Shown here in pieces: positions 13,733 through 23,704 of a stretch of 64,000 bases of DNA (its first letter is position 1; the number at the start of each line of letters is the position of its first letter). The notes under the pieces were generated by a model that saw only the letters and a list, made by a program, of their open reading frames with translations, did not search any database and had not been told where the DNA came from. This DNA comes from an uncultured Rhodospirillaceae bacterium. Lineage in GTDB: Bacteria > Pseudomonadota > Alphaproteobacteria > Rhodospirillales > Magnetospirillaceae. The DNA lies in contig CAIUSV010000061.1 in the NCBI GenBank assembly GCA_903901915.1, positions 31,917-95,916 on the forward strand. Reading direction: 5' to 3'. The position numbers and the translations under genes are program-made.

Positions 13733-16087
13733 TCAGAACTGCTTGAGCAGGCGGCGCAGGTAGTCCAGTTCCGGTTCGGACCGGCGAGGATCGCCGGCGC
13801 GGCGGCGCAGTTCGTCGAGAATCTGGCGGGCGCGGCGGATGTCGGACTGGCCGGGCACCCGAGTCGAGCCGTCGTCGCCGTGGGCCGTGCCTTGCAGCAT
13901 CCGGCCGAAGGGATCGCGCCCCACCATTCCGCCGGATTTGCCGCGCGCCGCCGCCATGCGTTCGAGCAATTCGCCGGCGCCGTCGCGCAGCAGCCGCAGC
14001 GCGTCGCCCTGGCGTTCGGCGGCCAGCGGCCAGTCGCCTTCGCCCAGGCGGCCGGCGGCGTCGTCCATGGCGTCGGCGGCATCACCCAGGCTTGGTGGCG
14101 GCTCGGGCAGGTCCTTGCCCAACCGGCGTAGCGCGTCGAGCAGCGCCCGTTGCGCCTGGGCGGCGCGATGGCCCTCGGTGCGGTCGGCGGCGGACGGTCT
14201 GGCCGGGCGGGGTGGCGACGATTCGTCGTCACCGCCGAAGGGCTGGCGCTCGCGTCCATCACGGGGCGGCGTCCGGCGAAAGCTGTCGTCCAGCAACGTT
14301 TGCTGGCGGCGGGCAAGGTCGCGTAGTGCCGTCATCGCCTTGGCGGCGGTAGTGTCGCCGCCACCGGGATGGGCCTGACCCAGATCGGACAGCAACCGCG
14401 ACAGCTCCTCCAGCCGCCGGCGGAGTCCGTCGCGGTCGCCGGCCTCGGCCAGTCCGCGCAGGGTGTCCAGCATGGCGGCGAGTTCGTTTTCATCGACGGT
14501 GGTGCCGTCGGCGGGGGACCCGGGCTCGACGCCGCGTTGGCCCAGGGCGTCGAGCCACCGCGCCATGGCGGCCTCGAAGCGGTTGATCAGTCGGGCCAAC
14601 TGGTCGGGGGTGGCGCCTTCGGTCAGTGCCTTTTCCAACTCGCGGCGGGCTTGGTCAAGCTGCTGTTCCGCCGCGCCCAGGCCGCCATCCTCGATGCGGA
14701 CGGCGGCGTTCCACAACAGGTCGCGGACCTCGGCGCGGTCGAAGCGTTCACCCATCAGGTCGCGCCGCGCCAGGGCCAGGGCCAGGGCCACCCGCTCGTC
14801 GCCGCCGTAAAGATCGGGATCGCCTTCCACCTGGCGCAGGCGTTCCGCCACCTCGGGGCCGAGCCGGGGAGCTTCGGATATCTGGCGGCGCCAGTCGATC
14901 AGCGCCCGCGCCACCGGCTTTTGGAACACCCGCTCGGGCAGGGTGACGATCACCGCCTCGCCGGTTCCCACCTGCCCGGCGGCGTCCTCGACATGGGGAA
15001 CCAGCCGGGCCGGCTGTCCGGCGAGGTCGTCGTCGGCAAGGTCGTGGCGCCCGGTGGCGCGGGCGGCGCGGGGCCGGTCCGCGGGCACGGCCAGATCCAG
15101 GCGCAGCGGCGGCGCCGTCGGCTCGATCTCCAGCGGCGACGCGTCCACCCAGGCGCGGACGACGCCGTAATCGTCGGAAACCTCGGCCTCGATGGCCAGA
15201 CGGCCGCGCTCGTCGCCCTCGGGCTGGCCGATCAGGGCGATGGAGGGCAGGGCGTCGCGGACCACCGCCAAGGGCCACGAGGCGACGGTGAACCAGCCCT
15301 GGCGGATGGTCAGCCGGTGGCCGTCGTCGAGTCCGGTCTCGACCCGCTGGCCGCCCGAGGCGTCGCGCTCGAACGGGATGACGGTTCCATCCATCACCAG
15401 CGCCGCCGCACCCAGCCCACCGGCCAGCACCGCCCGGATGACGCTGTGTTCGGGCACCGACAGGGGGGCATCGGACCCCCGGCCGGGTTTCAGCATCAGG
15501 GGGGCGAGGCCGGTATAGGCCGGTGGGGTGATCCAGACCTCCAGCGCCGTCGGCCCCAGGCCGGACACCTCGACCGTCGGAGTGACGGCCCGGGCGAGGC
15601 GGCCTTCGGCATCGCTTCGACCGCCGGCGGTGGCGATGACCAGCAGCAGCAGGGCGGCGAAGCGAAGGGCGTAGGGATCGCGGGCGGGCAGTACCGGCGC
15701 CGGCCAGCCGGGGCGCAGGGATGCGGCGGCGGCTTCCATGCGGCGGCGGTGGGCGTGCCACAGCTCCGCCTCGCCGCTGGCCAAGGTGTCGTCCAGTGCC
15801 TGCAACGGCCGGTGCGACGTGGCGCAATCGTGTTCCAGCCGCCGTGCCGCCGCGCCGAGGCCGGGCTTGGGCAGGCGGAAGAGATGACGCAGTAAAAAAC
15901 CGCCAGCGGCGGCGAAACCGGCCAGCACGACGGCATGCAGCCACCCGGGCAGCAGCGGCAGCACGTCGAACAGCGCCAGCGCCAGGAACACCGCGACCAG
16001 CGCCAGCAGCGCCGTTAGCGTCGGCGCCATCGTTTCCCACCGCAGCACCATCCGGACCAGACGCAGGCGGCGGGACAGCGGGGCCAC
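13733..16087 (-). CDS. DUF4175/TIGR02302-family membrane protein
   Basis: A 784-aa protein conserved in alphaproteobacteria directly after lysA. Two closely spaced N-terminal membrane segments (about 20-70) are followed by a long periplasmic or cytoplasmic region with a third hydrophobic stretch (about 145-165), beta-rich domains and a Gln/Arg/Asp-rich helical C-terminal part. The function is unknown; the family is annotated as a conserved hypothetical. The GTG at 16087 is 2 nt beyond the lysA stop and has GGGAGAG upstream, so I chose it over further upstream starts that would run through lysA. Confidence 0.85.
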   Translation of the reverse strand: MAPLSRRLRLVRMVLRWETMAPTLTALLALVAVFLALALFDVLPLLPGWLHAVVLAGFAAAGGFLLRHLFRLPKPGLGAAARRLEHDCATSHRPLQALDDTLASGEAELWHAHRRRMEAAAASLRPGWPAPVLPARDPYALRFAALLLLVIATAGGRSDAEGRLARAVTPTVEVSGLGPTALEVWITPPAYTGLAPLMLKPGRGSDAPLSVPEHSVIRAVLAGGLGAAALVMDGTVIPFERDASGGQRVETGLDDGHRLTIRQGWFTVASWPLAVVRDALPSIALIGQPEGDERGRLAIEAEVSDDYGVVRAWVDASPLEIEPTAPPLRLDLAVPADRPRAARATGRHDLADDDLAGQPARLVPHVEDAAGQVGTGEAVIVTLPERVFQKPVARALIDWRRQISEAPRLGPEVAERLRQVEGDPDLYGGDERVALALALARRDLMGERFDRAEVRDLLWNAAVRIEDGGLGAAEQQLDQARRELEKALTEGATPDQLARLINRFEAAMARWLDALGQRGVEPGSPADGTTVDENELAAMLDTLRGLAEAGDRDGLRRRLEELSRLLSDLGQAHPGGGDTTAAKAMTALRDLARRQQTLLDDSFRRTPPRDGRERQPFGGDDESSPPRPARPSAADRTEGHRAAQAQRALLDALRRLGKDLPEPPPSLGDAADAMDDAAGRLGEGDWPLAAERQGDALRLLRDGAGELLERMAAARGKSGGMVGRDPFGRMLQGTAHGDDGSTRVPGQSDIRRARQILDELRRRAGDPRRSEPELDYLRRLLKQF

Positions 16088-16089
16088 GG

Positions 16090-17367
16090 TCAGCTCTCCC
16101 GGTCGAACCAGCCGGGCAGGCTTTCCAGCGCCCGCATCTCCTCGAAGCCGGGTCGCGCCCGCACCACCGCGAACTCGCCGCCCCGGACCAGAACCTCGGG
16201 CACCAGCGGCCGGGTGTTGTAGGTGGACGACATCGCCGCGCCATAGGCGCCGGCGGTGCCGAAGGCCAGCAGCTCGCCGGCCTTGACCGGCGGCAGCGGA
16301 CGTTGCTTGGCGAAGGTGTCGCCGGTCTCGCACACCGGGCCGACCACATCGACCTCGGCCCTGGGGGCATCCGCCGCCGGCTCGATCACCGGGAAGATGG
16401 CGTGATGGGCGTCGTAGAGCGCCGGGCGCATCAGGTCGTTCATGGCGGCATCGACGATCAGGAAGGTGCGCGTCGTCCCCTCCTTCACCCGGATGACCTC
16501 GGCGACCAGGATGCCGGCATTGCCCACCAGCAGGCGGCCGGGCTCGACGATGACGCGGCAGCCCAGATCGCCCAGGGTGGCGCGGATGGTTTCGGCATAG
16601 GCGGCGGGGCTGGGCGGGGTTTCATGCTCGTAGGGCACGCCGAGGCCGCCGCCGAGGTCCAGGCGGCGGATGTCGATGCCGTCGGCCCGCAGCATCGCCA
16701 CCAGATCGCGTACCCGCAGGAAGGCGTCGCGGAACGGCTCCAGCTCGGTAAGCTGCGAGCCGATATGGCAGGCCACCCCCACCACTTCGACCCCGGGCAG
16801 CCGCCGGGCCAGGGCATAGACCTCGCGGGCGCGGGTCCACTCGATGCCGAACTTGTTTTCCTTCTTGCCGGTGGTGATCTTGGCGTGGGTCCCGGCATCC
16901 ACGTCGGGATTGACCCGGATCGACACCGGCATGCGAACGCCCCGCGCCGAAGCCACCTCGGACAGCAGTTCCAGTTCGGGTTCGGACTCGACATTGATCT
17001 GAAGGATACCCTTGGCGACGGCGAATTCCAGTTCACGCCGGGTCTTGCCGACGCCGGAAAAGACGATGCGGGCCGGCGGCACTCCGGCGGCCAGGGCCTG
17101 GCGCAATTCGCCCTCGCTGACCACGTCGGCGCCGGCGCCCAGGTCCGCCAGGGTGCGGATTACCGCGACGTTGGGGTTGGCCTTGCAGGCGAAGCATACG
17201 GTGGCGTCCAGTCCCGCCGCCGCCAGGGCGTCGCGGAACACGGTGTAATGCCGTTCCAGCGTGGCGGTGGAATAGCAGTAGAACGGCGTTCCCACCTCGG
17301 CGGCGATGCGGGCTATGGCGACATCTTCGGCGTGAAGGATGCCGTTGCGGTATTGGAAGTGGTTCAT
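16090..17367 (-). CDS. lysA: Diaminopimelate decarboxylase
   Basis: A 425-aa PLP enzyme (fold type III) converting meso-diaminopimelate to lysine. The PLP lysine is in C-F-A-C-K-A-N-P-N near residue 60. The glycine-rich phosphate-binding segment L-D-L-G-G-G-L-G-V-P and the catalytic-cysteine motif G-P-V-C-E-T-G-D are present. The ATG overlaps the upstream lipoprotein stop. The order argH, small lipoprotein, lysA is the usual alphaproteobacterial one. Confidence 0.97.
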   Translation of the reverse strand: MNHFQYRNGILHAEDVAIARIAAEVGTPFYCYSTATLERHYTVFRDALAAAGLDATVCFACKANPNVAVIRTLADLGAGADVVSEGELRQALAAGVPPARIVFSGVGKTRRELEFAVAKGILQINVESEPELELLSEVASARGVRMPVSIRVNPDVDAGTHAKITTGKKENKFGIEWTRAREVYALARRLPGVEVVGVACHIGSQLTELEPFRDAFLRVRDLVAMLRADGIDIRRLDLGGGLGVPYEHETPPSPAAYAETIRATLGDLGCRVIVEPGRLLVGNAGILVAEVIRVKEGTTRTFLIVDAAMNDLMRPALYDAHHAIFPVIEPAADAPRAEVDVVGPVCETGDTFAKQRPLPPVKAGELLAFGTAGAYGAAMSSTYNTRPLVPEVLVRGGEFAVVRARPGFEEMRALESLPGWFDRES

Positions 17368-17615
17368 TGCGGGGGGGGTCTCAATTCGTCGGGGCGCTTG
17401 TCGAGGCGGGGCTGTGGCCGCTGGAAGTCCTCGTCCGGACCGGTCTGCGCCGGTGTTCTGGGCGCGTTCTTGTCGCGGCCCGGAAGGGCGGTGTAGGGAT
17501 AGATCCGGGGATAGACCGCATCGTCGGGTTCGGCAGGATTGCCCTTGCGGCCGCAGGCGGCGAGCGACAGCGTCACCAGCGCCACCACCAGCAGGATCGG
17601 CAGGGTGCGTGTCAT
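17364..17615 (-). CDS. Small LptM-like outer-membrane lipoprotein
   Basis: An 83-aa lipoprotein. A signal peptide of about 20 residues ends in the lipobox L-A-A-C-G, placing the lipidated cysteine at residue 21. The mature start C-G-R-K-G matches the LptM/YifL family (C-G-x-K-G-P), whose enterobacterial member helps LptD mature. The remainder is Pro/Arg-rich and probably unstructured. The start overlaps the argH stop as ATGA and the stop overlaps the lysA start, so all three are co-translated. Confidence 0.85.
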   Translation of the reverse strand: MTRTLPILLVVALVTLSLAACGRKGNPAEPDDAVYPRIYPYTALPGRDKNAPRTPAQTGPDEDFQRPQPRLDKRPDELRPPPQ

Positions 17616-19027
17616 CGTCCGTCCTCCTCCAGCCGGAGTCGGGCGGCGACCACGGCTTCGCGCACCCGCAGCGGGGCGGTGCCGCCCAGGCTGGTGCGGC
17701 TGGCCACCGACGAGTCGACGCCCAGCACGGCGCGGGCGTCCTCGGAGATGCCGGGTTCGATGGTCCGCATTTCGGCCAGGGTCAGGTCTTCCAGGCCGAC
17801 GCCCCTGTCCTCGGCCATCTTCACCAGCGAACCGGCGACATGGGGGGCGCGGCGGAACGGCATTTTCAGCGTCCGGACGCACCAGTCGGCGATATCGGTG
17901 GCGGTGGTGAAGCCGGCGCCGGCGGCGGTGCGCATCACCGCTTGGTTGACCGTGAGATCGCGGATCATGCCGGTCATGGCGGCGATGGCCAGTTCCATGG
18001 TGTCGGCGGCCTCGAACACCGGTTCCTTGTCGTCCTGCATGTCCTTGGAATAGGCCAGCGGCAGGCCCTTCATCACGATCAGCAGGGCGTTGAGATCGCC
18101 GATCACCCGCCCGGTCTTGGCGCGGATCAGTTCGGCGGCGTCGGGGTTGCGCTTTTGCGGCATGATCGACGAGCCGGTGGTGAAGGCGTCCGACAGCGAC
18201 ACGAAGCGGAACTGGGCGCTGGTCCAGATCACCAGTTCTTCCGCCAGCCGCGACAGGTGGATGGCGCAGATGGCCGAGGCCGACAGGAATTCCAGGGCGA
18301 AATCGCGGTCCGAGACGCCGTCGAGGGAATTGCGCATCGGCCGGTCGAATCCCAGCTCGGCGGCGGTGGCGGCGCGGTCGATGGGAAACGAGGTGCCGGC
18401 CAGTGCCGCCGAACCCAGCGGGCTTTCGTTCAGCCGGGCCCGCGCGTCGGCAAGGCGGGAGCGGTCGCGGCCGATCATCTCGACATAGGCCATCAGGTGA
18501 TGGCCGAAGGTCACCGGCTGCGCCGCCTGGAGGTGGGTGAAACCGGGCATCACCGTGGCGGCGTGCTGTTCGGCGCGATCGAGCAGGGCCGCGGTCAGCC
18601 CCTTCAGCGCCGCCGCCATGCCGTCGATGGCGTCGCGCACCCACAGGCGGAAATCGGTCGCCACCTGATCATTGCGCGACCGCGCGGTGTGCAGCCGGCC
18701 CGCCGGTTCGCCGATCAGCTCGGCCAACCGGGCCTCGACGTTCATGTGGATGTCTTCCAGCTCGGCGCGGAAGGGAAAGGCGCCGCCTTCGATTTCGGCC
18801 AGCACCTGATCCAGCCCGGCCAGGATGGCCTCGCCATCCTCGGGCGTCAGGATGTTCTGGCGCACCAGCATACGGCAATGGGCCCGCGACCCACGGATAT
18901 CCTGGGCATAAAGCCGCCGGTCGAAGTCGATGGAGGCGTTGATCCGCTGCATGATGGCGGCGGGACCGCCGGCGAACCGCCCGCCCCACATGGCCGAGGC
19001 GGCGGGAGTCTTGTCTTTGTCGCTCAT
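17612..19027 (-). CDS. argH: Argininosuccinate lyase
   Basis: A 471-aa fumarase/aspartase-superfamily enzyme releasing fumarate and arginine. M-W-G-G-R-F lies at the N-terminus. The catalytic-loop signature [12 protein letters not shown] is near residue 280, and T-H-L-Q-x-A-Q-P marks the active-site histidine region. The start at 19027 (M-S-D-K-D-K) fits the family length; an upstream in-frame extension is discarded. First gene of the argH-lipoprotein-lysA-DUF4175 operon. Confidence 0.97.
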   Translation of the reverse strand: MSDKDKTPAASAMWGGRFAGGPAAIMQRINASIDFDRRLYAQDIRGSRAHCRMLVRQNILTPEDGEAILAGLDQVLAEIEGGAFPFRAELEDIHMNVEARLAELIGEPAGRLHTARSRNDQVATDFRLWVRDAIDGMAAALKGLTAALLDRAEQHAATVMPGFTHLQAAQPVTFGHHLMAYVEMIGRDRSRLADARARLNESPLGSAALAGTSFPIDRAATAAELGFDRPMRNSLDGVSDRDFALEFLSASAICAIHLSRLAEELVIWTSAQFRFVSLSDAFTTGSSIMPQKRNPDAAELIRAKTGRVIGDLNALLIVMKGLPLAYSKDMQDDKEPVFEAADTMELAIAAMTGMIRDLTVNQAVMRTAAGAGFTTATDIADWCVRTLKMPFRRAPHVAGSLVKMAEDRGVGLEDLTLAEMRTIEPGISEDARAVLGVDSSVASRTSLGGTAPLRVREAVVAARLRLEEDGR

Positions 19028-19158
19028 GAGACCCGGTTGGAAAACGGAAAAGTCGCCGGCCAACCTACACCCTTCGGCGCGCGGCAGGAAGCGGCAGTGG
19101 CGCAACCGTGTCTCGCCGCTTTCGCGCACCGCTTTTTCGCCCTATCCTGTCTGGGATC

Positions 19159-19824
19159 ATGTCGCAACCTTTGAGCCTCGCCGCGCAAAGTCTGCTGAAC
19201 GGCCTGGACGGCACCGCCTACGTGGTGGATTCCGAACGGTGTTTTGTCGCCATCGGTGCGCCCAACTGGCGGAAGTTCGCCGAAAGCAACGACGGCGCCG
19301 CTTTGGCCGACGAGCGGGAATTGCTCGGCCGTCCGTTGATGGACTTCATTCGCGGCCACGAGGTGCGGGCGAACTGGCTGGCCGCCCTCGACCGGTTGGA
19401 CAAGGGCGCGGTGGCCAGCGTGGTGATGCCCTATCGTTGCGACAGCCCGTCGGTTCACCGCGACATGCGCATGGCCGTCACCGCCTTCGACGATGCCGGC
19501 CGCCGCTATTTTCTGTTCCATTCGGTGACCCTGGCCGAGCGCATGCGTCCGCCCATTTCGGTTTTCGACGTCCGGGGGCGACCGGCGGGGTCCGCCGACG
19601 GGCCGCTGCCGCTGGTGGCGATGTGCAGCTTTTGCCATTCGCTGCGGCCGGGCGAACAGGGCGAGGAGTGGGTATCGCCCGAGGCCTATTATGTCGGCGG
19701 CGGCACCTCCCTGGTCGATATCACCCATTCGGTCTGTCCCGACTGTCATGGCGAGTGGTTCCGTTCGCTGGGCTTGCCCGTCACCGGTCCGGCAGACCCA
19801 GCGCCGCCGCCGCCCGCCGGGTGA
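19159..19824 (+). CDS. PAS-like protein with C-terminal double-CxxC motif
   Basis: A 221-aa soluble protein. The N-terminal two thirds resemble a PAS fold (D-G-T-A-Y-V-V-D, W-R-K-F-A-E, a G-R-P-L-x-D-F-I segment and R-R-Y-F-L-F-H-S). The last 60 residues carry M-C-S-F-C-H-S-L-R, an aromatic Y-Y segment, then I-T-H-S-V-C-P-D-C. This is the C-x2-C...S-H-x-x-C-P-x-C cap often found after PAS or receiver domains, probably a metal or redox site. No output domain is present. ATG 19159 is preferred to the upstream in-frame start. Its last 44 nt overlap the end of the convergent DJ-1-type gene. Partner unknown. Confidence 0.72.
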   Translation: MSQPLSLAAQSLLNGLDGTAYVVDSERCFVAIGAPNWRKFAESNDGAALADERELLGRPLMDFIRGHEVRANWLAALDRLDKGAVASVVMPYRCDSPSVHRDMRMAVTAFDDAGRRYFLFHSVTLAERMRPPISVFDVRGRPAGSADGPLPLVAMCSFCHSLRPGEQGEEWVSPEAYYVGGGTSLVDITHSVCPDCHGEWFRSLGLPVTGPADPAPPPPAG

Positions 19825-20488
19825 TCTCGCGCCGGCGCGCCTGCAACGGGGCGATCCGCTCGGTGATCATCGCCGTCAGGGCTGCTCCGGCGCTGGCGGG
19901 TGAACCGGCGGAAAACGGCGGCGCCGGCTCGTACTCCAACTGTAGTTGGATCAGTCTGGCGGTGTCCTCGCCGGCAACGTCCGCCGCCACCGCCAAGGCG
20001 AAGTCGATCCCCGAGGTGACGCCGGCACCGGTGATGCGGTTGCGGTCGAACACCACCCGCCGGTTCACCGGTTCGGCCCCCAACAGGGCCAGCTGGTCGT
20101 GCGAGGCCCAATGGGTGGTGGCACGGTAGCCCCGCAACAGTCCCGCCGCCCCCAGAACCAGCGAACCGGTGCAGACCGAGGTGACATAGCGACAGCCCGG
20201 CGCGACGCGGCGGAGGAAGTCGAGAACCTCGCCGTCTTCCATCAGCGCCACCTGTCCCGGACCGCCGGGAACGCAGATCAGGTCCAGCGGCGGGCAATGA
20301 TCCAGGGTGGCGGTGGGTACGATGGCAAGGCCGCGGTCGGTGCGCACCGGTTCCAGGGTCTTCCACAGCAGATGGGCGGTGACGCCCGGTATGCGCGCGA
20401 ACACCTCGAACGGCCCGGTCAGGTCGAGCTGGGTCATGTCGGGGAACAGCAAAAGGCCGAACGAGAGCGGTTGGTTTTGAGCACTCAT
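19781..20488 (-). CDS. DJ-1/PfpI family protein, isonitrile hydratase-like
   Basis: A 235-aa class I glutamine amidotransferase-like protein. The nucleophile elbow V-C-T-G-S-L-V-L-G (Cys near residue 110), the conserved glutamate in D-L-T-G-P-F-E-V-F and the following A-T-T-H-W are diagnostic of the InhA (isonitrile hydratase) and AraC-N-like branch. It lacks an AraC DNA-binding domain. The substrate is not predictable; InhA-like proteins are often misnamed transcriptional regulators. M-S-A-Q at 20488 is the likely start. Confidence 0.83.
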   Translation of the reverse strand: MSAQNQPLSFGLLLFPDMTQLDLTGPFEVFARIPGVTAHLLWKTLEPVRTDRGLAIVPTATLDHCPPLDLICVPGGPGQVALMEDGEVLDFLRRVAPGCRYVTSVCTGSLVLGAAGLLRGYRATTHWASHDQLALLGAEPVNRRVVFDRNRITGAGVTSGIDFALAVAADVAGEDTARLIQLQLEYEPAPPFSAGSPASAGAALTAMITERIAPLQARRREITRRAAAALGLPDR

Positions 20489-20582
20489 GGCGGATTCCGG
20501 GCGGGTGGGGCGGAAGACCAGCATAGCCGCCCCGGCGATCTCGGGCTACACTGCCCCTTCCGTTCATTGCCTCCGGTGGTTC

Positions 20583-21929
20583 GTGCCGCCTCGCGTCTCC
20601 CCCTGGACGTCCGCCTTCGCCGCCTATCTCGACCGTCGGGTCGTGATGGTGTTGCTGCTGGGGTTTTCCAGCGGATTGCCACTGCTGCTGACTTTTTCCA
20701 CCCTTTCGGCGTGGCTGAAAAGCGAGGGCATCAGCCGTACCGCCATCGGCGCCTTCGCCCTGGTGGGCACGCCCTATGCCCTGAAATTCCTGTGGTCGCC
20801 GCTGATCGACCGGTTGCCGCTGCCGCTGCTCACCCGTCTGCTGGGGCGGCGGCGGGGCTGGGGGGTGCTGATCCAGGCGCTGCTGATCGCCGCCATCCTG
20901 GCACTGGGTGCCACCGACCCGGTGGCGGAAATCTGGTTGACCGCCGGGCTGGCGCTGGTGGTGGCGTTCCTGTCGGCCAGCCAGGACATCGTCATCGACG
21001 CCTATCGGGTCGAGCTGCTGGAACCCGGGCAACAGGGACCCGGCGCCGGGGCGGTGCAGGCCGGCTATCGCATCGCCATGCTGGCGGCGGGAGCCGGCGC
21101 CCTGCTGGTCGCCTCGGCGTTCGGCTGGTTCGCCGCCTACGCCGCCATGGCGGCGTTGCTGGCGGTCGGCATGGCGGTGTTCCTGCTGGGGCCGGAGCCG
21201 GCGGTCAAGGTTTCGGCCGCCACCGCCGAGCGCGAGCGCCGCGCCGGGGAATATCTGACCGCCCGTCCCCATCTGCGGGGGCCGCGGGCCGCGCTGGTGG
21301 CGTGGCTGTACGGCGCCGTGGTCTGTCCCTTCGCCGATTTCATGGCGCGGCCGGTGTGGTGGGCGGTGCTGCTGTTCGTTATCGGCTACAAGCTGGGCGA
21401 GGCCATGGCCGGCGCCATGGCCAACACCTTGTATATCGAGATGGGCTTCGCCCTGGACGAGATCGCCTGGGTCAGCAAGATCTTCGGCTTCGGCGCCACC
21501 GTCGCCGGCACCATCATCGGCGGCGCCCTGGTGGCGCGGTTGGGGATGACGCGGGCGCTGCTGCTGTTCGGCATCCTGCAATCGCTGGGTAATCTGTTCT
21601 ATGTGCTTCAGGCGATGGCGGGGCACAATATCGCCGCGTTGGCGTTGTGCGTGTTCGCCGAGAACCTGACCGCCGGCATGGCCGGTTCGGCCCTGGTGGC
21701 CTATATTTCGGGGCTGTGCAATGTCGCCTACACCGCCACCCAGTACGCCCTGCTGTCGTCGTTGACCGCCGTCGGCCGTACCGTGTTCGCCTCGGTCAGC
21801 GGCAAGCTGGCCGACGTGCTGGGCTGGGTCGATTTCTTCCTGCTGACCACGGTGGTGACGGTGCCGGCGCTGCTGCTGATTCCCTGGCTGATGCGGCGGC
21901 AAGGCGGGGTTGCGTCCAAGTCCGGTTGA
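20583..21929 (+). CDS. MFS permease, AmpG-like (muropeptide importer family)
   Basis: A 448-aa 12-helix major facilitator. The first helix region G-F-S-S-G-L-P-L-L-L and the Y-A-L-K-F-L-W-S-P-L-I-D motif are typical of AmpG, which imports GlcNAc-anhydroMurNAc peptides for cell-wall recycling. A second AmpG landmark, S-A-S-Q-D-I-V-I-D-A-Y-R, lies near residue 140. GTG 20583 is the most plausible start; no ATG is suitably placed. An LD-carboxypeptidase and a Mur ligase near 50-52 kb would serve the same recycling route. Confidence 0.87.
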   Translation: MPPRVSPWTSAFAAYLDRRVVMVLLLGFSSGLPLLLTFSTLSAWLKSEGISRTAIGAFALVGTPYALKFLWSPLIDRLPLPLLTRLLGRRRGWGVLIQALLIAAILALGATDPVAEIWLTAGLALVVAFLSASQDIVIDAYRVELLEPGQQGPGAGAVQAGYRIAMLAAGAGALLVASAFGWFAAYAAMAALLAVGMAVFLLGPEPAVKVSAATAERERRAGEYLTARPHLRGPRAALVAWLYGAVVCPFADFMARPVWWAVLLFVIGYKLGEAMAGAMANTLYIEMGFALDEIAWVSKIFGFGATVAGTIIGGALVARLGMTRALLLFGILQSLGNLFYVLQAMAGHNIAALALCVFAENLTAGMAGSALVAYISGLCNVAYTATQYALLSSLTAVGRTVFASVSGKLADVLGWVDFFLLTTVVTVPALLLIPWLMRRQGGVASKSG

Positions 21930-21987
21930 AACCGGCGCGCCAAGCGGTCATTCTCGATTCCAGAGTCGTTCTAGCCACGGGTGGTTC

Positions 21988-23106
21988 ATGCGGATCGGCG
22001 TGCCGAAGGAAATCAAAAGCCATGAATACCGGGTCGGGCTGACTCCGGGATCGGTACGCGAGCTGGTTCACCACGGCCATCAGGTGGTGGTCGAGGCCAA
22101 TGCCGGCGAAGGCATCGGCTGCGCCGATTCCGCCTATCGCGCCGCCGGGGCCGTTATCGTCGATAGCGCCGCCGAGGTGTTCGCCGCCGCCGATCTGGTG
22201 GTCAAGGTCAAGGAGCCGCAGCCGGTGGAATTTCCGCTGCTGCGCGATGGCCAGATCCTGTTTACCTATTTGCATCTCGCCCCGGATCCGGGGCAGACCC
22301 GCGCCTTGATGGAATCGGGCTGTATCGCCATCGCCTACGAGACGGTGACCGACGCCGCCGGACGGCTGCCGTTGCTGGCGCCCATGTCCGAGGTGGCGGG
22401 ACGCATGTCGGTTCAGGTCGGCGCCCATTGCCTGGAGAAGGAACAGGGCGGTTCCGGCGTGCTGCTGGGCGGCGTGCCCGGGGTGGCGCCGGCCAAGGTG
22501 GTGGTGCTGGGTGGTGGCGTGGTCGGCGGCAACGCTACCCGCATGGCGGTGGGTCTGGGCGCCAGGGTGGTGGTGCTGGACCGTTCGCTCACCCGCCTCG
22601 CCCAGATCGACGAGCTGTTGCTCAACACGGTGGAAACCGCTTTCGCCACCCTGGACAGTATCGAGCACCATGTCTTGGAGGCCGACCTGCTGATCGGCGC
22701 CGTGCTGGTGCCGGGGGCTTCGGCGCCCCGGCTGGTCAGCCGCGAACTGGTGGCCGGCATGCGCAAGGGCTCGGTGGCGGTGGATGTGGCCATCGATCAG
22801 GGCGGCTGCCTTGCCACCTCGCGCCCCACCACCCATGCCGATCCCACCTATGTGGCCGAAGGCGTGGTGCATTACTGCGTCACCAACATGCCGGGCGCGG
22901 TGGCCAGGACCTCGGCCTTCGCCCTGAACAACGCCACCTTGCCCTTCGTGCTGGAACTGGCCAACCGGGGCCTGGATGCCGCTCTGGGCCATGATCCGCA
23001 TTTCCGTGCCGGTCTCAACGTTCATCGCGGCCGGATCACCCATCCGGCCGTCGCCCGCGATCTCGCTCACCCCTTCACTTCCCCCGAATCCGTCCTCTTA
23101 CCCTAA
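21988..23106 (+). CDS. ald: Alanine dehydrogenase
   Basis: A 372-aa NAD-dependent enzyme interconverting L-alanine and pyruvate plus ammonia. The N-terminus [10 protein letters not shown], the substrate lysine in V-K-V-K-E-P, the histidine in T-Y-L-H-L-A and the Rossmann motif V-V-L-G-G-G-V-V-G are all in place. Length is normal. It follows the permease by 58 nt on the same strand and precedes ppa by 12 nt, so ald and ppa may be co-transcribed. Confidence 0.96.
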   Translation: MRIGVPKEIKSHEYRVGLTPGSVRELVHHGHQVVVEANAGEGIGCADSAYRAAGAVIVDSAAEVFAAADLVVKVKEPQPVEFPLLRDGQILFTYLHLAPDPGQTRALMESGCIAIAYETVTDAAGRLPLLAPMSEVAGRMSVQVGAHCLEKEQGGSGVLLGGVPGVAPAKVVVLGGGVVGGNATRMAVGLGARVVVLDRSLTRLAQIDELLLNTVETAFATLDSIEHHVLEADLLIGAVLVPGASAPRLVSRELVAGMRKGSVAVDVAIDQGGCLATSRPTTHADPTYVAEGVVHYCVTNMPGAVARTSAFALNNATLPFVLELANRGLDAALGHDPHFRAGLNVHRGRITHPAVARDLAHPFTSPESVLLP

Positions 23107-23118
23107 GGATACCCCGCA

Positions 23119-23667
23119 ATGGACCTGAAGAAGATCCCCATCGGCAAAAATCCGCCCCGCGACGTCAACGTCATCATCGAGATTCCATTGCGCGGCGATC
23201 CGGTGAAATACGAGATCTGCAAGGAGTCCGGCGCCATGTATGTGGACCGCTTCCTCAACACCTCGATGCAGTATCCGGTCAATTACGGCTTCGTGCCGCA
23301 CACCCTGTCCGAGGATGGCGACCCTGTCGACGTCATGGTGGTCGGCTCGGTGCCGGTGGCGGTGGGGGCGGTTTTGCGCTCGCGCCCCATCGGCGTGATG
23401 CTGATGGAGGACGAGGCCGGCATGGACGAAAAGATCCTGGCGGTACCGCATTCCAAGCTGCACCCGTTCTATGACGGCGTTACCACCTACGAGGACCTGC
23501 CCAAGATCCTGGTGCAGCAGATCGAGCACTTCTTTGTCCATTACAAGGACCTGGAAGTGGGCAAATGGGTACAGCTCAAGGGCTGGGGCGGGCCGGAAAA
23601 GGCCGCGGCCATCATCCAGCAATCCATCGATCGCGCGGCGGAAGCCAAGCCGAAGAAGAAAAAATAG
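23119..23667 (+). CDS. ppa: Inorganic pyrophosphatase (family I)
   Basis: A 182-aa soluble PPase hydrolysing pyrophosphate to drive biosynthesis. The catalytic signature E-D-G-D-P-V-D-V-M-V with the essential aspartates is near residue 65. Y-P-V-N-Y-G-F-V-P and the lysine-rich C-terminus are typical. AAGGAT lies just upstream of the ATG. An inverted repeat follows the stop codon. Confidence 0.97.
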   Translation: MDLKKIPIGKNPPRDVNVIIEIPLRGDPVKYEICKESGAMYVDRFLNTSMQYPVNYGFVPHTLSEDGDPVDVMVVGSVPVAVGAVLRSRPIGVMLMEDEAGMDEKILAVPHSKLHPFYDGVTTYEDLPKILVQQIEHFFVHYKDLEVGKWVQLKGWGGPEKAAAIIQQSIDRAAEAKPKKKK

Positions 23668-23681
23668 CCCGGTAGGGTGCG

Positions 23682-23704
23682 GGCGGTGGCGTCAGGCCAC
23701 CGCC
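23682..23704. terminator. Possible bidirectional terminator hairpin between ppa and a convergent gene
   Basis: A 9-bp perfect stem GGCGGTGGC (23682-23690) / GCCACCGCC (23696-23704) with a 5-nt loop lies between the two convergent stop codons. There is no T-tract, and the stem overlaps the 3' codons of the downstream gene, so function is uncertain. Confidence 0.3.

Noticed and set aside
14369..15895. 508-codon plus-strand frame opposite the DUF4175-type gene
   Set aside because: Low-complexity shadow of the minus-strand gene; no ribosome-binding site or family.
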